Assembly (NCBI GenBank): GCA_043783155.1
Contig: JAYVZS010000061.1
Coordinates: 1-13,538, forward strand
Direction: 5' to 3'
Origin: JAPLDA01 sp043783155
Lineage (GTDB): Bacteria; Bacteroidota; Bacteroidia; AKYH767-A; 2013-40CM-41-45
DNA length: 13,538 nucleotides
The stretch's first letter is position 1. Each line of letters starts with the position of its first letter. Positions 1 through 6,596 of the stretch are shown here, piece after piece. Under the pieces are notes generated by a model, which had not been told where the DNA came from, did not search any database, and saw only the letters and a list, made by a program, of their open reading frames with translations. The translations under genes and the position numbers were made by a program.

Positions 1-1
1 A

Positions 2-1726
2 AATATTGGCTACAAATCTGATGGTTTGGTTGCATTGACAGAATTCCGCCACATGCCTGATCTGAAAGTTGGTGATAAGGTAGAAGTATATGTTGAAACG
101 CAGGAAGACAAAAATGGCCAGTTAATACTTTCTCACAAGCAAGCCCGTGCATTAAAATCATGGGATCGCGTAAATGCTTCTCTTGAAAAAGAAGAAGTGA
201 TTCAGGGTTTTGTAAAATGCCGTACCAAAGGTGGTTTGATTGTAGATGTTTTCGGAATTGAAGCGTTCCTTCCGGGTTCACAGATTGATGTGAAGCCAAT
301 CCGCGATTACGATCAGTTTGTCGGAAAGACAATGGAATTTAAAGTCGTGAAGATCAACAACGAATTTAAGAATGTTGTTGTATCTCATAAGATATTGATT
401 GAAGAAGAACTCGAGCAGCAGAAAGCAGAAATCATGAAGAAGCTCGAGAAAGGCCAGGTTCTCGAAGGCACTGTGAAGAATATCACATCCTACGGTGTGT
501 TCATGGATCTTGGAGGTGTAGATGGTTTACTTCACATCACGGATATTTCGTGGGGAAGAATTTCTCATCCGGAAGAAATATTGAAGCTCGATGAAAAAGT
601 AAATGTCGTAATTCTTGATTTCGATGATGAGAAAAAAAGAATTGCGCTTGGTTTAAAACAATTGACTCCTCATCCTTGGTCACAACTTGATTCTGAATTA
701 AAGGTGGGTGATAAAGTAAAAGGCAGAGTAGTGGTAATCGCTGATTACGGAGCATTCGTTGAAATTACACAAGGCGTTGAAGGATTAATTCACGTTTCTG
801 AAATGTCATGGTCACAGCATTTGCGTAGCCCGCATGAATTTTTGAAAGTGAACGATGAAATTGAAGCAATCATTCTTACACTCGATCGCGAAGAGAGAAA
901 AATGTCTCTTGGTATCAAACAACTGAAACCGGATCCTTGGACAAACGTTGCTGATAAATATCCGGTTGGTTCGAAACATAAGTCGACAGTGAAGAACTTC
1001 CAGAACTTCGGAGTGTTCGTTGAATTGGAAGAAGGTATCGACGGACTGGTTCACATTTCTGATTTGTCTTGGCAGAAAAAAATAAAACATCCGTCTGAGT
1101 TCTGTAAGATCGGTGATGCTATGGAAGTAGTGGTACTGGAAGTGGATGCTGAAAACCGCAGACTCAGTCTTGGTCACAAGCAACTTGAAGACAATCCATG
1201 GGAAGTTTTTGAAACCATTTTTACGAACGATTCAGTGCATGAAGGAACAGTACTGAAGATTACTGATAAAGGTGCGATCATCGCACTTCCTTATGGTATC
1301 GAAGGTTTTGCTCCGATCAAACACATTGTAAAGGAAGACGGACGTTCGTTGAAAGTAGAAGAGAAAGCTGAATTCAAAATTCTTGAATTCTCGAAAGAGA
1401 ACAAACGAATTCTTGTTTCTCACAGCCGCATTCACGAAGAGAAATCATCTCAGAATCGTTCTGCCGAGTTCACTCAGAAAGCCAATGAGCGTGAAGAAGG
1501 TGCTAAGGTGGTGAAGAAAATTAAAGACAACCAGGAGAAAACAACGCTTGGCGATCTTTCAGTTCTTTCTAACCTGAAGAATGAAATGGAAACTGCTGAG
1601 AAAAAAAGCCGCAAGAAAAAAGAAGATGAAACCGAAATGAACGGTGCGGTAAATGAATCAGCAGCAACAACAGAGATGAATAATTCTACTCAGGAAGAAA
1701 AAGAAGAAGAGAAGAAAGAAGAATAA
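2..1726 (+). CDS. rpsA: 30S ribosomal protein S1 (5' end outside window)
   Basis: RNA-binding ribosomal protein S1, which helps recruit and unfold mRNA on the 30S subunit. The frame is open to the left edge and begins inside the first S1 domain (NIGYKSDGLVAL), so the true start lies upstream; the TTG at 26 is not a real start. Five further S1 (OB-fold) repeats follow, at about nt 194-391, 446-661, 698-925, 956-1186 and 1232-1429. The central ones carry the classic core YGVFMDLGGVDGLLHITDISW and its variants GLIHVSEMSW and GLVHISDLSW, each ending in a LGxKQL-like strand. The last 98 or so residues form a Lys/Glu-rich, low-complexity tail. Six S1 domains match bacterial S1 proper and exclude shorter S1-domain proteins. 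The visible 574 residues suggest only a few dozen are missing. An intrinsic terminator follows directly. Confidence 0.97.
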   Translation, partial: NIGYKSDGLVALTEFRHMPDLKVGDKVEVYVETQEDKNGQLILSHKQARALKSWDRVNASLEKEEVIQGFVKCRTKGGLIVDVFGIEAFLPGSQIDVKPIRDYDQFVGKTMEFKVVKINNEFKNVVVSHKILIEEELEQQKAEIMKKLEKGQVLEGTVKNITSYGVFMDLGGVDGLLHITDISWGRISHPEEILKLDEKVNVVILDFDDEKKRIALGLKQLTPHPWSQLDSELKVGDKVKGRVVVIADYGAFVEITQGVEGLIHVSEMSWSQHLRSPHEFLKVNDEIEAIILTLDREERKMSLGIKQLKPDPWTNVADKYPVGSKHKSTVKNFQNFGVFVELEEGIDGLVHISDLSWQKKIKHPSEFCKIGDAMEVVVLEVDAENRRLSLGHKQLEDNPWEVFETIFTNDSVHEGTVLKITDKGAIIALPYGIEGFAPIKHIVKEDGRSLKVEEKAEFKILEFSKENKRILVSHSRIHEEKSSQNRSAEFTQKANEREEGAKVVKKIKDNQEKTTLGDLSVLSNLKNEMETAEKKSRKKKEDETEMNGAVNESAATTEMNNSTQEEKEEEKKEE

Positions 1727-1746
1727 TTGTCTCTCACTTAAATATT

Positions 1747-1784
1747 AAATCCTTCCGGTATTATGTACCCGAAGGATTTTTTTT
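1747..1784 (+). terminator. Intrinsic terminator of rpsA
   Basis: A 14-bp inverted repeat, AAATCCTTCCGGTA (1747-1760) and TACCCGAAGGATTT (1766-1779), has a single C-C mismatch and a 5-nt loop (TTATG). It runs into eight Ts (1777-1784). It lies 20 nt after the rpsA stop codon and separates rpsA from pyrR. Confidence 0.9.
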
Positions 1785-1816
1785 GAAATGGTGTTGATGT
1801 TTTAATTTTACCTTTG
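1782..1816 (+). promoter_or_regulatory. Bacteroidota-type promoter of pyrR
   Basis: TACCTTTG at 1809-1816 is an exact match to the Bacteroidota -7 element TAnnTTTG. The best -33 candidate is TTTG at 1782-1785, 23 nt upstream, at the long end of the known spacing range; it overlaps the T-tract of the rpsA terminator. Transcription would start only a few bases before the pyrR ATG at 1829, giving a very short or near-leaderless 5' end. The -7 element is convincing; the -33 element is weak. Confidence 0.55.
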
Positions 1817-1828
1817 AAACAATTCAAT

Positions 1829-2371
1829 ATGGAAAAAAAATTGCTCCTTGACAAGACTCATTTTGAAATCACGATCAGCCGGCTTTGCTACCAGTTGATC
1901 GAGAATCACAGTGATTTTTCCGAATCGGCCATCATCGGTTTACAGCCAAGAGGAATTTTTGTCGCGAAAAGAATTTACATACGCCTTTCGGAAATACTCA
2001 AAACAAATTCCATCTTACATGGAAGTCTCGATGTTACCTTTCACCGCGATGATTACCGTCGTCGCGACATTGTTATTCCAAGCGAAACAAAACTGGAGTT
2101 CATCATCGAGGACAAGAAAGTTATTCTTGTGGACGATGTCTTGTATACCGGCCGTACCATTCGCGCCGGCATGGATGCATTGCTCGATTTCGGTCGTGCA
2201 AAAAAAATTGAGTTGCTTACATTGGTCAACCGGCGTTACAGCCGTCACCTACCAATTGAACCGGATTATGTCGGAATACAGGTAGATACCATCACAGCAG
2301 AAAAAGTAAAAGTACAATGGAAGGAAACAGATGGTGAAGATGCGGTGTGGCTGATAACGGAGAAGAATTAA
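1829..2371 (+). CDS. pyrR: PyrR: pyrimidine operon regulator / uracil phosphoribosyltransferase
   Basis: PyrR-family phosphoribosyltransferase, converting uracil plus PRPP to UMP; in many bacteria it also binds pyr mRNA to attenuate transcription. The 180-residue length is typical. Visible motifs are GLQPRGIFVAKRI (37-49), the dimer/RNA-face stretch TFHRDDYRRRD (70-80), the PRPP-binding loop VILVDDVLYTGRT (98-110), and NRRYSRHLPIEPDYVG near 134-149. ATG at 1829 was chosen over the TTG at 1814 because homologues begin at the conserved HFEITISRL segment shortly after it, and because the promoter element overlaps 1814. No Shine-Dalgarno is visible. It is followed 160 nt later by pyrB, the standard pyrR-pyrB order. 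RNA-binding regulation is inferred from the family; I found no recognisable PyrR binding loop in the visible leaders. Confidence 0.95.
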   Translation: MEKKLLLDKTHFEITISRLCYQLIENHSDFSESAIIGLQPRGIFVAKRIYIRLSEILKTNSILHGSLDVTFHRDDYRRRDIVIPSETKLEFIIEDKKVILVDDVLYTGRTIRAGMDALLDFGRAKKIELLTLVNRRYSRHLPIEPDYVGIQVDTITAEKVKVQWKETDGEDAVWLITEKN

Positions 2372-2531
2372 GAAGAAGTGTTGAAGTATAGAAGTGTTTA
2401 TGTGTTGAAGGAACTAACAACTAAAAACCAATAACTATCAACTGGTTCAAAAAGTAACGAAGTGATTAAGTGTCGAAGATGTATCCACGAATTCCCCAAC
2501 TCACAATTCATCCATTCACCAAATAAAAAAC
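2372..2531 (+). other. pyrR-pyrB spacer with strand-split base composition
   Basis: This 160-nt spacer holds no gene. From 2372 to 2413 there is no C, and words such as GAAGTGTT and GTTGAAG recur. From 2412 to 2443 there is no G, and the DNA is made of AACTA/CAACTA-like words. The pattern weakens but recurs afterwards: GAAGTG/TCGAAG words around 2459-2480, then a nearly G-free run from 2492 to the pyrB start. No TAnnTTTG element, terminator hairpin or PyrR-type stem-loop was recognised, so read-through from pyrR is the simplest source of pyrB mRNA. Confidence 0.6.
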
Positions 2532-3461
2532 ATGTCGCGGCTAAGCGTTAAACATCTGTTAGGAATAAAAGGTCTTTCGAAAGAGGACATCGAACTTATT
2601 TTTTCTACGGCCGACAATTTTAAAGATGTGTTGAATCGTTCCATAAAAAAAGTTCCCTCGCTTCGTGATGTTACTATCGCCAATTTATTTTTCGAAAATT
2701 CAACACGTACCCGTCTTTCATTTGAATTGGCTGAGCGACGGCTTTCCGCCGATGTAGTTAATTTTGCTGCTTCATCATCTTCCGTAAGTAAAGGTGAAAC
2801 ATTGATTGATACGGTAAACAACATATTGGCGATGAAGGTTGACATTATCGTGATGCGTCACCCGAACCCCGGCGCGGCAGTATTTCTTTCTAAACATGTT
2901 CATTCGAAAATTGTGAATGCGGGAGACGGTGCACATGAACATCCGACGCAAGCACTGCTGGATGCTTATTCCGTCCGCGAAAAATATGGTGAAGTGAAAG
3001 GAAAGAAAGTGGTGATTGTCGGTGATATTTTACATTCACGCGTAGCGCTCTCAAATATTTTTTGCCTTCAGAAATGCGGAGCTGAAGTGATGGTATGCGG
3101 GCCTACTACACTGATGCCGAAGTTTATTTCGTCGCTCGGTGTGAAGGTTGAACATGATCTTCGCAAAGCACTTGAATGGTGCGATGTCGCGAACATGCTT
3201 CGCATCCAACTGGAACGACAGGACATAAAATACTTTCCATCACTGCGTGAATACATGATGCTTTATAGTCTTGATAAAAAGTTACTCGATTCACTTAGCA
3301 AACGAATTACGATTATGCATCCGGGTCCGATTAACAGAGGCGTTGAAATTACCAGCGAGGTAGCTGATTCAGATCAATCCATCATTTTAAACCAGGTCGA
3401 AAATGGTGTGGCTATCCGGATGGCCGTACTTTATTTGTTGGCAGGAGAAGTGGGTAAGTAG
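2532..3461 (+). CDS. pyrB: Aspartate carbamoyltransferase catalytic subunit
   Basis: Catalyses carbamoyl phosphate + L-aspartate to N-carbamoyl-L-aspartate, the committed step of pyrimidine synthesis, in the cytoplasm. At 309 residues it is full length. All active-site motifs are present: STRTR (57-61), the SSSVSKGET loop that reaches into the neighbouring subunit (82-90), RHPNPGAA (109-116), HEHPTQALLDAY (135-146), GDILHSRVALSN (164-175) and MHPGPINRG (262-270). These favour PyrB over ornithine carbamoyltransferase. The start ATG is preceded by an A-rich leader (AAATAAAAAAC) instead of a Shine-Dalgarno, usual in this phylum. It follows pyrR on the same strand, so PyrR control is likely. No pyrI regulatory chain lies in the window, so the enzyme here may not be the ATP/CTP-controlled dodecamer type. 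Confidence 0.97.
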   Translation: MSRLSVKHLLGIKGLSKEDIELIFSTADNFKDVLNRSIKKVPSLRDVTIANLFFENSTRTRLSFELAERRLSADVVNFAASSSSVSKGETLIDTVNNILAMKVDIIVMRHPNPGAAVFLSKHVHSKIVNAGDGAHEHPTQALLDAYSVREKYGEVKGKKVVIVGDILHSRVALSNIFCLQKCGAEVMVCGPTTLMPKFISSLGVKVEHDLRKALEWCDVANMLRIQLERQDIKYFPSLREYMMLYSLDKKLLDSLSKRITIMHPGPINRGVEITSEVADSDQSIILNQVENGVAIRMAVLYLLAGEVGK

Positions 3462-3525
3462 TTTTCGGTTCTTAGTTCTAACATTTCAACAATATTCCAT
3501 TTTTCAATGTTAATAAAATCTATTT

Positions 3526-3540
3526 GGATATTTGTTATCC
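3526..3540. promoter_or_regulatory. Small palindrome over the -33 box, possible operator
   Basis: GGATA (3526-3530) and TATCC (3536-3540) form a perfect 5-bp inverted repeat around TTTGT, so the -33 TTTG lies inside the loop of the palindrome. The word TATTTG also occurs at 3521, 3529 and 3545, offsets of 8 and 16. Placement suits a regulator site, but short AT-rich symmetries are common by chance. Confidence 0.3.
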
Positions 3541-3561
3541 GTCTTATTTGTCGTAAATTTG
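3531..3561 (+). promoter_or_regulatory. Bacteroidota-type promoter of the STAS-rnz operon
   Basis: TTTG (3531-3534), exactly 19 nt, then TAAATTTG (3554-3561): a near-ideal Bacteroidota -33/-7 pair. It sits 16 bp before the STAS gene ATG, giving a 5' leader of roughly ten bases. It marks the start of a transcription unit separate from pyrRB. Confidence 0.75.
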
Positions 3562-3577
3562 AACAAACCTAAACGAT

Positions 3578-3949
3578 ATGAAGTTCACAATTGAAAAACA
3601 ACCCAAGTACGTTCTCTTCAAGTTGCAAGAGGCAAAGTTGAATTCTCTCATTTCATCAGAATTGAAAGCTGAATTTGTTTTGCTTAACCAGCAATTGCAT
3701 TACAACATCATCGTTGATCTGAGCGAAACTCAATACTGCGATTCATCTGGACTGAGCGCTATTCTTGTCGGGTATCGGCTTTCAAGAAATGGAGGAGGAG
3801 CATTTGTTCTTGCGAGCTTACAGGATCATGTTCGCAAACTCATCTCGATTTCGCAATTAGACAACATGTTGGTGATTACACCAACTGTGAACGAAGCTGT
3901 TGATTTCATTTTCATGGATGAAGTTGAAAAACATTTGCACAAGGACTAA
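3578..3949 (+). CDS. STAS-domain protein (anti-sigma factor antagonist-like)
   Basis: Single STAS-domain cytoplasmic protein of 123 residues, the size of SpoIIAA/RsbV-type antagonists. Visible are the central strand IIVDLSE (44-50) and the signature CDSSGLSAILVG (54-65), whose DSSG carries the serine phosphorylated in SpoIIAA/RsbV. The helix/strand pattern continues through FVLAS (76-80) and the ISQLDNMLVI segment. The phosphorylatable serine is kept, so a partner-switch role (bound and released by an anti-sigma/Ser kinase) is possible, but no kinase, phosphatase or sigma factor lies in the window. The gene starts at ATG 3578 behind a strong promoter and is followed 16 nt later by a T9SS cargo gene and then rnz, so it likely leads an operon. 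The actual partner and regulated process are unknown. Confidence 0.9.
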   Translation: MKFTIEKQPKYVLFKLQEAKLNSLISSELKAEFVLLNQQLHYNIIVDLSETQYCDSSGLSAILVGYRLSRNGGGAFVLASLQDHVRKLISISQLDNMLVITPTVNEAVDFIFMDEVEKHLHKD

Positions 3950-3965
3950 TTCAAAAAAAATAAAA

Positions 3966-4736
3966 ATGAGAAAAATATTTTTTGCTGTTGCCTGTATGTT
4001 CATCATTTCAGTAAATTCATTTGCGCAATGCATTCCTGATACTTCGATCACGCATAATGTGCCTGGATTTTATCCCGACAGTGCGACTGGATTGCCGCAT
4101 GCAATTGTTGGTGTTCCGTATTCAACGGTCATGCAGTTTAAGGTTCTCACGGATACCAATATTTCTTTGGGGGGTGGTGCACCAATTCACGCAACTGTTG
4201 ATTCCATTATCATCACTGGTGTAACCGGCTTACCTCCGAATTACACGTATACATGTACGCCTGCGAATTGCCATTTTTCGGGAGGTTCAGACGGATGTAT
4301 TACGTTGTTCGGCCCCGCACCGGACACAGCCATGGCTGGGCTTTCATATTCGATTATAGTCAATGTAACTGCTTATGGCCATGCCGGATTCATCCCTGCT
4401 CAGATTCCTACAAACATTAACAGATACAGAATCGTTGTTGATCAGCTAACGGCTGTATCTTCATTATCACTTACAAAGTTTGATGTCGCTCAAAATTATC
4501 CAAACCCATTTAGAACATCATCTGAAATATCTTTCTCTTCTCCCGGGAACGACTTCCTAACATTTAAAGTAGCGGACCTGCTCGGGAAGATACTTGTTTC
4601 AAAAACAGTTTATGCTACAAAAGGTTTAAATAAAATTACTTTATCAGCGAAAGACTTTGAAGCAGGAATTTATATTTACACGATCGGTAATTCAAAAAAT
4701 TCCATTACCAGGCGAATGATTGTATCAAACGAATAA
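3966..4736 (+). CDS. Small T9SS-secreted protein with C-terminal sorting domain
   Basis: Exported protein of 256 residues with no recognised catalytic function. A signal peptide is clear: MRK, a hydrophobic core, then NSFA/Q with likely cleavage near residue 20. The middle (about 21-160) is Ser/Thr/Pro/Gly-rich with an Ig-like beta pattern and a cysteine cluster (CTPANCHFSGGSDGC, 97-111) that may form disulfides. The last 80 or so residues are a type A T9SS sorting domain: VAQNYPNPFRTSSEISF, then a KVADLLGKIL-like strand and FEAGIYIYTI. ATG 3966 was chosen because it begins the signal peptide; an in-frame upstream ATG (3900) lies inside the STAS gene. The stop TAA overlaps the rnz ATG by one base (TAATG), suggesting coupled translation. 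It probably reaches the cell surface or medium. Confidence 0.9.
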   Translation: MRKIFFAVACMFIISVNSFAQCIPDTSITHNVPGFYPDSATGLPHAIVGVPYSTVMQFKVLTDTNISLGGGAPIHATVDSIIITGVTGLPPNYTYTCTPANCHFSGGSDGCITLFGPAPDTAMAGLSYSIIVNVTAYGHAGFIPAQIPTNINRYRIVVDQLTAVSSLSLTKFDVAQNYPNPFRTSSEISFSSPGNDFLTFKVADLLGKILVSKTVYATKGLNKITLSAKDFEAGIYIYTIGNSKNSITRRMIVSNE

Positions 4737-5650
4737 TGACTTTTGAAATTACCATTCTCGGAAGTAGTTCCGCTACACCTATTTATCAACGTCATCCCAC
4801 CGCTCAGGTACTAAACATACATGAGCGTTTTTTTTTAGTTGATTGCGGCGAAGGAACCCTGATCCAGATGAATCGTTTCAGGATAAAATTTCATCGCATC
4901 AATCATATTTTTATCAGCCATCTCCACGGCGATCATTACCTCGGTTTAATGGGATTATTGTCAACCATGCATCTGCAGGGACGTACAGAGCCGATTCACC
5001 TGTATGCACCGAATGATTTAGAGGAAATTATTGACATCCAGCTCCGGTATTCTCAAACCGATTTAAGGTATAAGATTAAGTTTCACTCAGTGAATCCTGC
5101 TTCATCGAAAGTTATTTTTGAAGATGACGATCTTGAAGTGAGAACGATTATCCTGAATCACCGAATACCGTGCACCGGCTTTTTGTTTTCAGAAAAACAG
5201 AAGCAACGGAAACTTCAAAAAGAAAAATTACTTGAATATTCCATTCCCGTTTCTGCTTACCATGATTTAAAGAAGGGTGAAGATTATGTGGGAGAAGACG
5301 GTAGCGTGATCCTGAATGTTGAACTTACCACTGATCCCAGGATTCCTCGTTCGTACGCATTTTGTTCAGATACGCTTTACAATGAGAAGATTATTCCACA
5401 GATAAAGGGAATTGATTTGCTTTATCACGAAGCTACCTTTATGAATGATAAAGCGGATCGTGCGATTGAAACATTTCATACCACAGCCGAGCAGGCGGCA
5501 ACCATTGCCTTAAAGGCAGGGGTAAAGCGTTTACTAATCGGTCATTTTTCTGCACGGTATAAAAATCTTTATCCACTTCTGGAAGAAGCAAAAGAAGTTT
5601 TTGAAAATACAACGCTTGCTTTGGAAGGCGATCGCTTTACCATCGAATAA
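4736..5650 (+). CDS. rnz: Ribonuclease Z (tRNA 3' processing endonuclease)
   Basis: Zinc metallo-beta-lactamase-fold nuclease that cuts the 3' trailer from tRNA precursors. The 304-residue length is that of the short bacterial RNase Z. The zinc site is complete: HLHGDH (62-67), the conserved NHRIPCTGF strand (His142), the SDT aspartate (212), YHEATF (230-235), FHTT (247-250) and GHFSARY (269-275). The N-terminus ILGSSSATP is also characteristic. The exosite arm appears short (around 178-189, LKKGEDYVGEDG). Its ATG overlaps the stop of the upstream secreted-protein gene by one base, so expression probably depends on translation of that gene. Known function is firm; the link to secretion by operon context is only positional. 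Confidence 0.97.
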   Translation: MTFEITILGSSSATPIYQRHPTAQVLNIHERFFLVDCGEGTLIQMNRFRIKFHRINHIFISHLHGDHYLGLMGLLSTMHLQGRTEPIHLYAPNDLEEIIDIQLRYSQTDLRYKIKFHSVNPASSKVIFEDDDLEVRTIILNHRIPCTGFLFSEKQKQRKLQKEKLLEYSIPVSAYHDLKKGEDYVGEDGSVILNVELTTDPRIPRSYAFCSDTLYNEKIIPQIKGIDLLYHEATFMNDKADRAIETFHTTAEQAATIALKAGVKRLLIGHFSARYKNLYPLLEEAKEVFENTTLALEGDRFTIE

Positions 5651-5677
5651 TAGTTGAGTAACGATCGTGTACGTTAA

Positions 5678-5706
5678 TTGACATCCGACAGACAATATTT
5701 TAGAAT
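5678..5706 (+). promoter_or_regulatory. Possible promoter of the BadF-type kinase gene
   Basis: TTGACA (5678-5683), a 17-nt spacer, then TAGAAT (5701-5706) resembles a textbook proteobacterial sigma-70 promoter. No TAnnTTTG element is visible in the 97-nt spacer between rnz and this gene. TATTTTAG (5696-5703) is a poor alternative -7 box. Bacteroidota sigma factors usually prefer TAnnTTTG, so function is uncertain. Confidence 0.3.
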
Positions 5707-5747
5707 GCGCTACACAAGTCTCCGAACCAATAGCTCCAAAATAATTC

Positions 5748-6596
5748 ATGATACTGATTGCTGACAGTGGATCTTCCAAAACGGACTGGAGATTAATTGA
5801 TGACAAAAAAAATGTTCATCAGTTTCGTACCTCCGGGTTAAATCCTTATTTTTTGTCTTCTGATTTAATCGCGGAAAAAATCGGTGCTGAACTAACATTA
5901 CCTGTTGACCGGGATGATGTGCAGGAAATCTTTTTTTATGGTGCGGGATGCTCTTCAAAAGAGATGTGTGATGTGGTGGAAACAGGCATTCAAAAAAAAT
6001 TACCGAAATCAAAAATAGTTGTGCAACATGATCTGTTGGCTGCCTGCCATGCTTTGTGCGGGAGGGAAGAAGGATTGGTCGCAATTCTCGGTACAGGTTC
6101 TAACTCATGTCTGTACGACGGAGAGAAAATCATTGACCAGGTTCCTTCACTTGGTTTTATTTTGGGTGATGAAGGAAGCGGGACTCACATAGGTAAAAAA
6201 ATACTTCAGGCAGTTTTTTATCGTGAATCCACCGATCAGCTGATGAAACGATTTGATGAACGTTTTCATTTATCAAGAGAAGAAGTACTTGAAGCGATCT
6301 ATAAAAAACCTTTGCCGAATCAGTACCTCGCATCCTTTGCACATTTTGCTTTTCAGAACAGGAATGAAGCCATGATTTCAAAAATTGTGTATGATTGCTT
6401 CATAGAATTCTTTGACCGGCATATTTGCAAATACAATAACTACCAGAAAAAGAAAATACATTTCACGGGGTCCGTAGGTTTTAATTTCGCTGACCTGCTG
6501 CGTCGTGTTGCCGGCGAAAAAGGAATACAGGTTGGTAAGATTACGGAAAGTCCGATTGCCGGACTTACTTTATATCACCTGAACGAGCAGGAGTGA
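5748..6596 (+). CDS. BadF/BadG/BcrA/BcrD ATPase family kinase (N-acetylglucosamine kinase-like)
   Basis: ASKHA-fold (hexokinase/Hsp70-like) ATP-dependent protein of 282 residues. Seen motifs: N-terminal phosphate-1 loop ADSGSSKTDW (5-14), GAGCSS (65-70), phosphate-2/ATP loop ILGTGSNSCLYDG (113-125), LGDEGSGTHIGKK (139-151), and the adenosine-side HFTGSVGF (238-245). In this family such proteins phosphorylate amino sugars such as N-acetylglucosamine; the 2-hydroxyacyl-CoA dehydratase activators are relatives, but they carry a cluster-binding cysteine pair and accompany dehydratase genes, neither of which I see here. Sugar kinase in cell-wall recycling or amino-sugar use is the best guess; the substrate is not proven. 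The start ATG is the first in frame before the phosphate loop. Its stop TGA abuts the stop of the convergent histidine kinase gene. Confidence 0.85.
   Translation: MILIADSGSSKTDWRLIDDKKNVHQFRTSGLNPYFLSSDLIAEKIGAELTLPVDRDDVQEIFFYGAGCSSKEMCDVVETGIQKKLPKSKIVVQHDLLAACHALCGREEGLVAILGTGSNSCLYDGEKIIDQVPSLGFILGDEGSGTHIGKKILQAVFYRESTDQLMKRFDERFHLSREEVLEAIYKKPLPNQYLASFAHFAFQNRNEAMISKIVYDCFIEFFDRHICKYNNYQKKKIHFTGSVGFNFADLLRRVAGEKGIQVGKITESPIAGLTLYHLNEQE

Noticed and set aside
812..1183. A 123-codon minus-strand open frame inside rpsA
   Set aside because: Antisense to S1 domains four and five; no recognisable protein motif or promoter.
1814..1828. TTG at 1814 as the pyrR start
   Set aside because: It overlaps the TAnnTTTG promoter element and adds five residues not expected in PyrR; ATG at 1829 fits better.
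3480..3511. Inverted repeat AACATT...AATGTT after pyrB as a terminator
   Set aside because: Only six AT-rich base pairs around a 20-nt loop and no T-tract directly after it.
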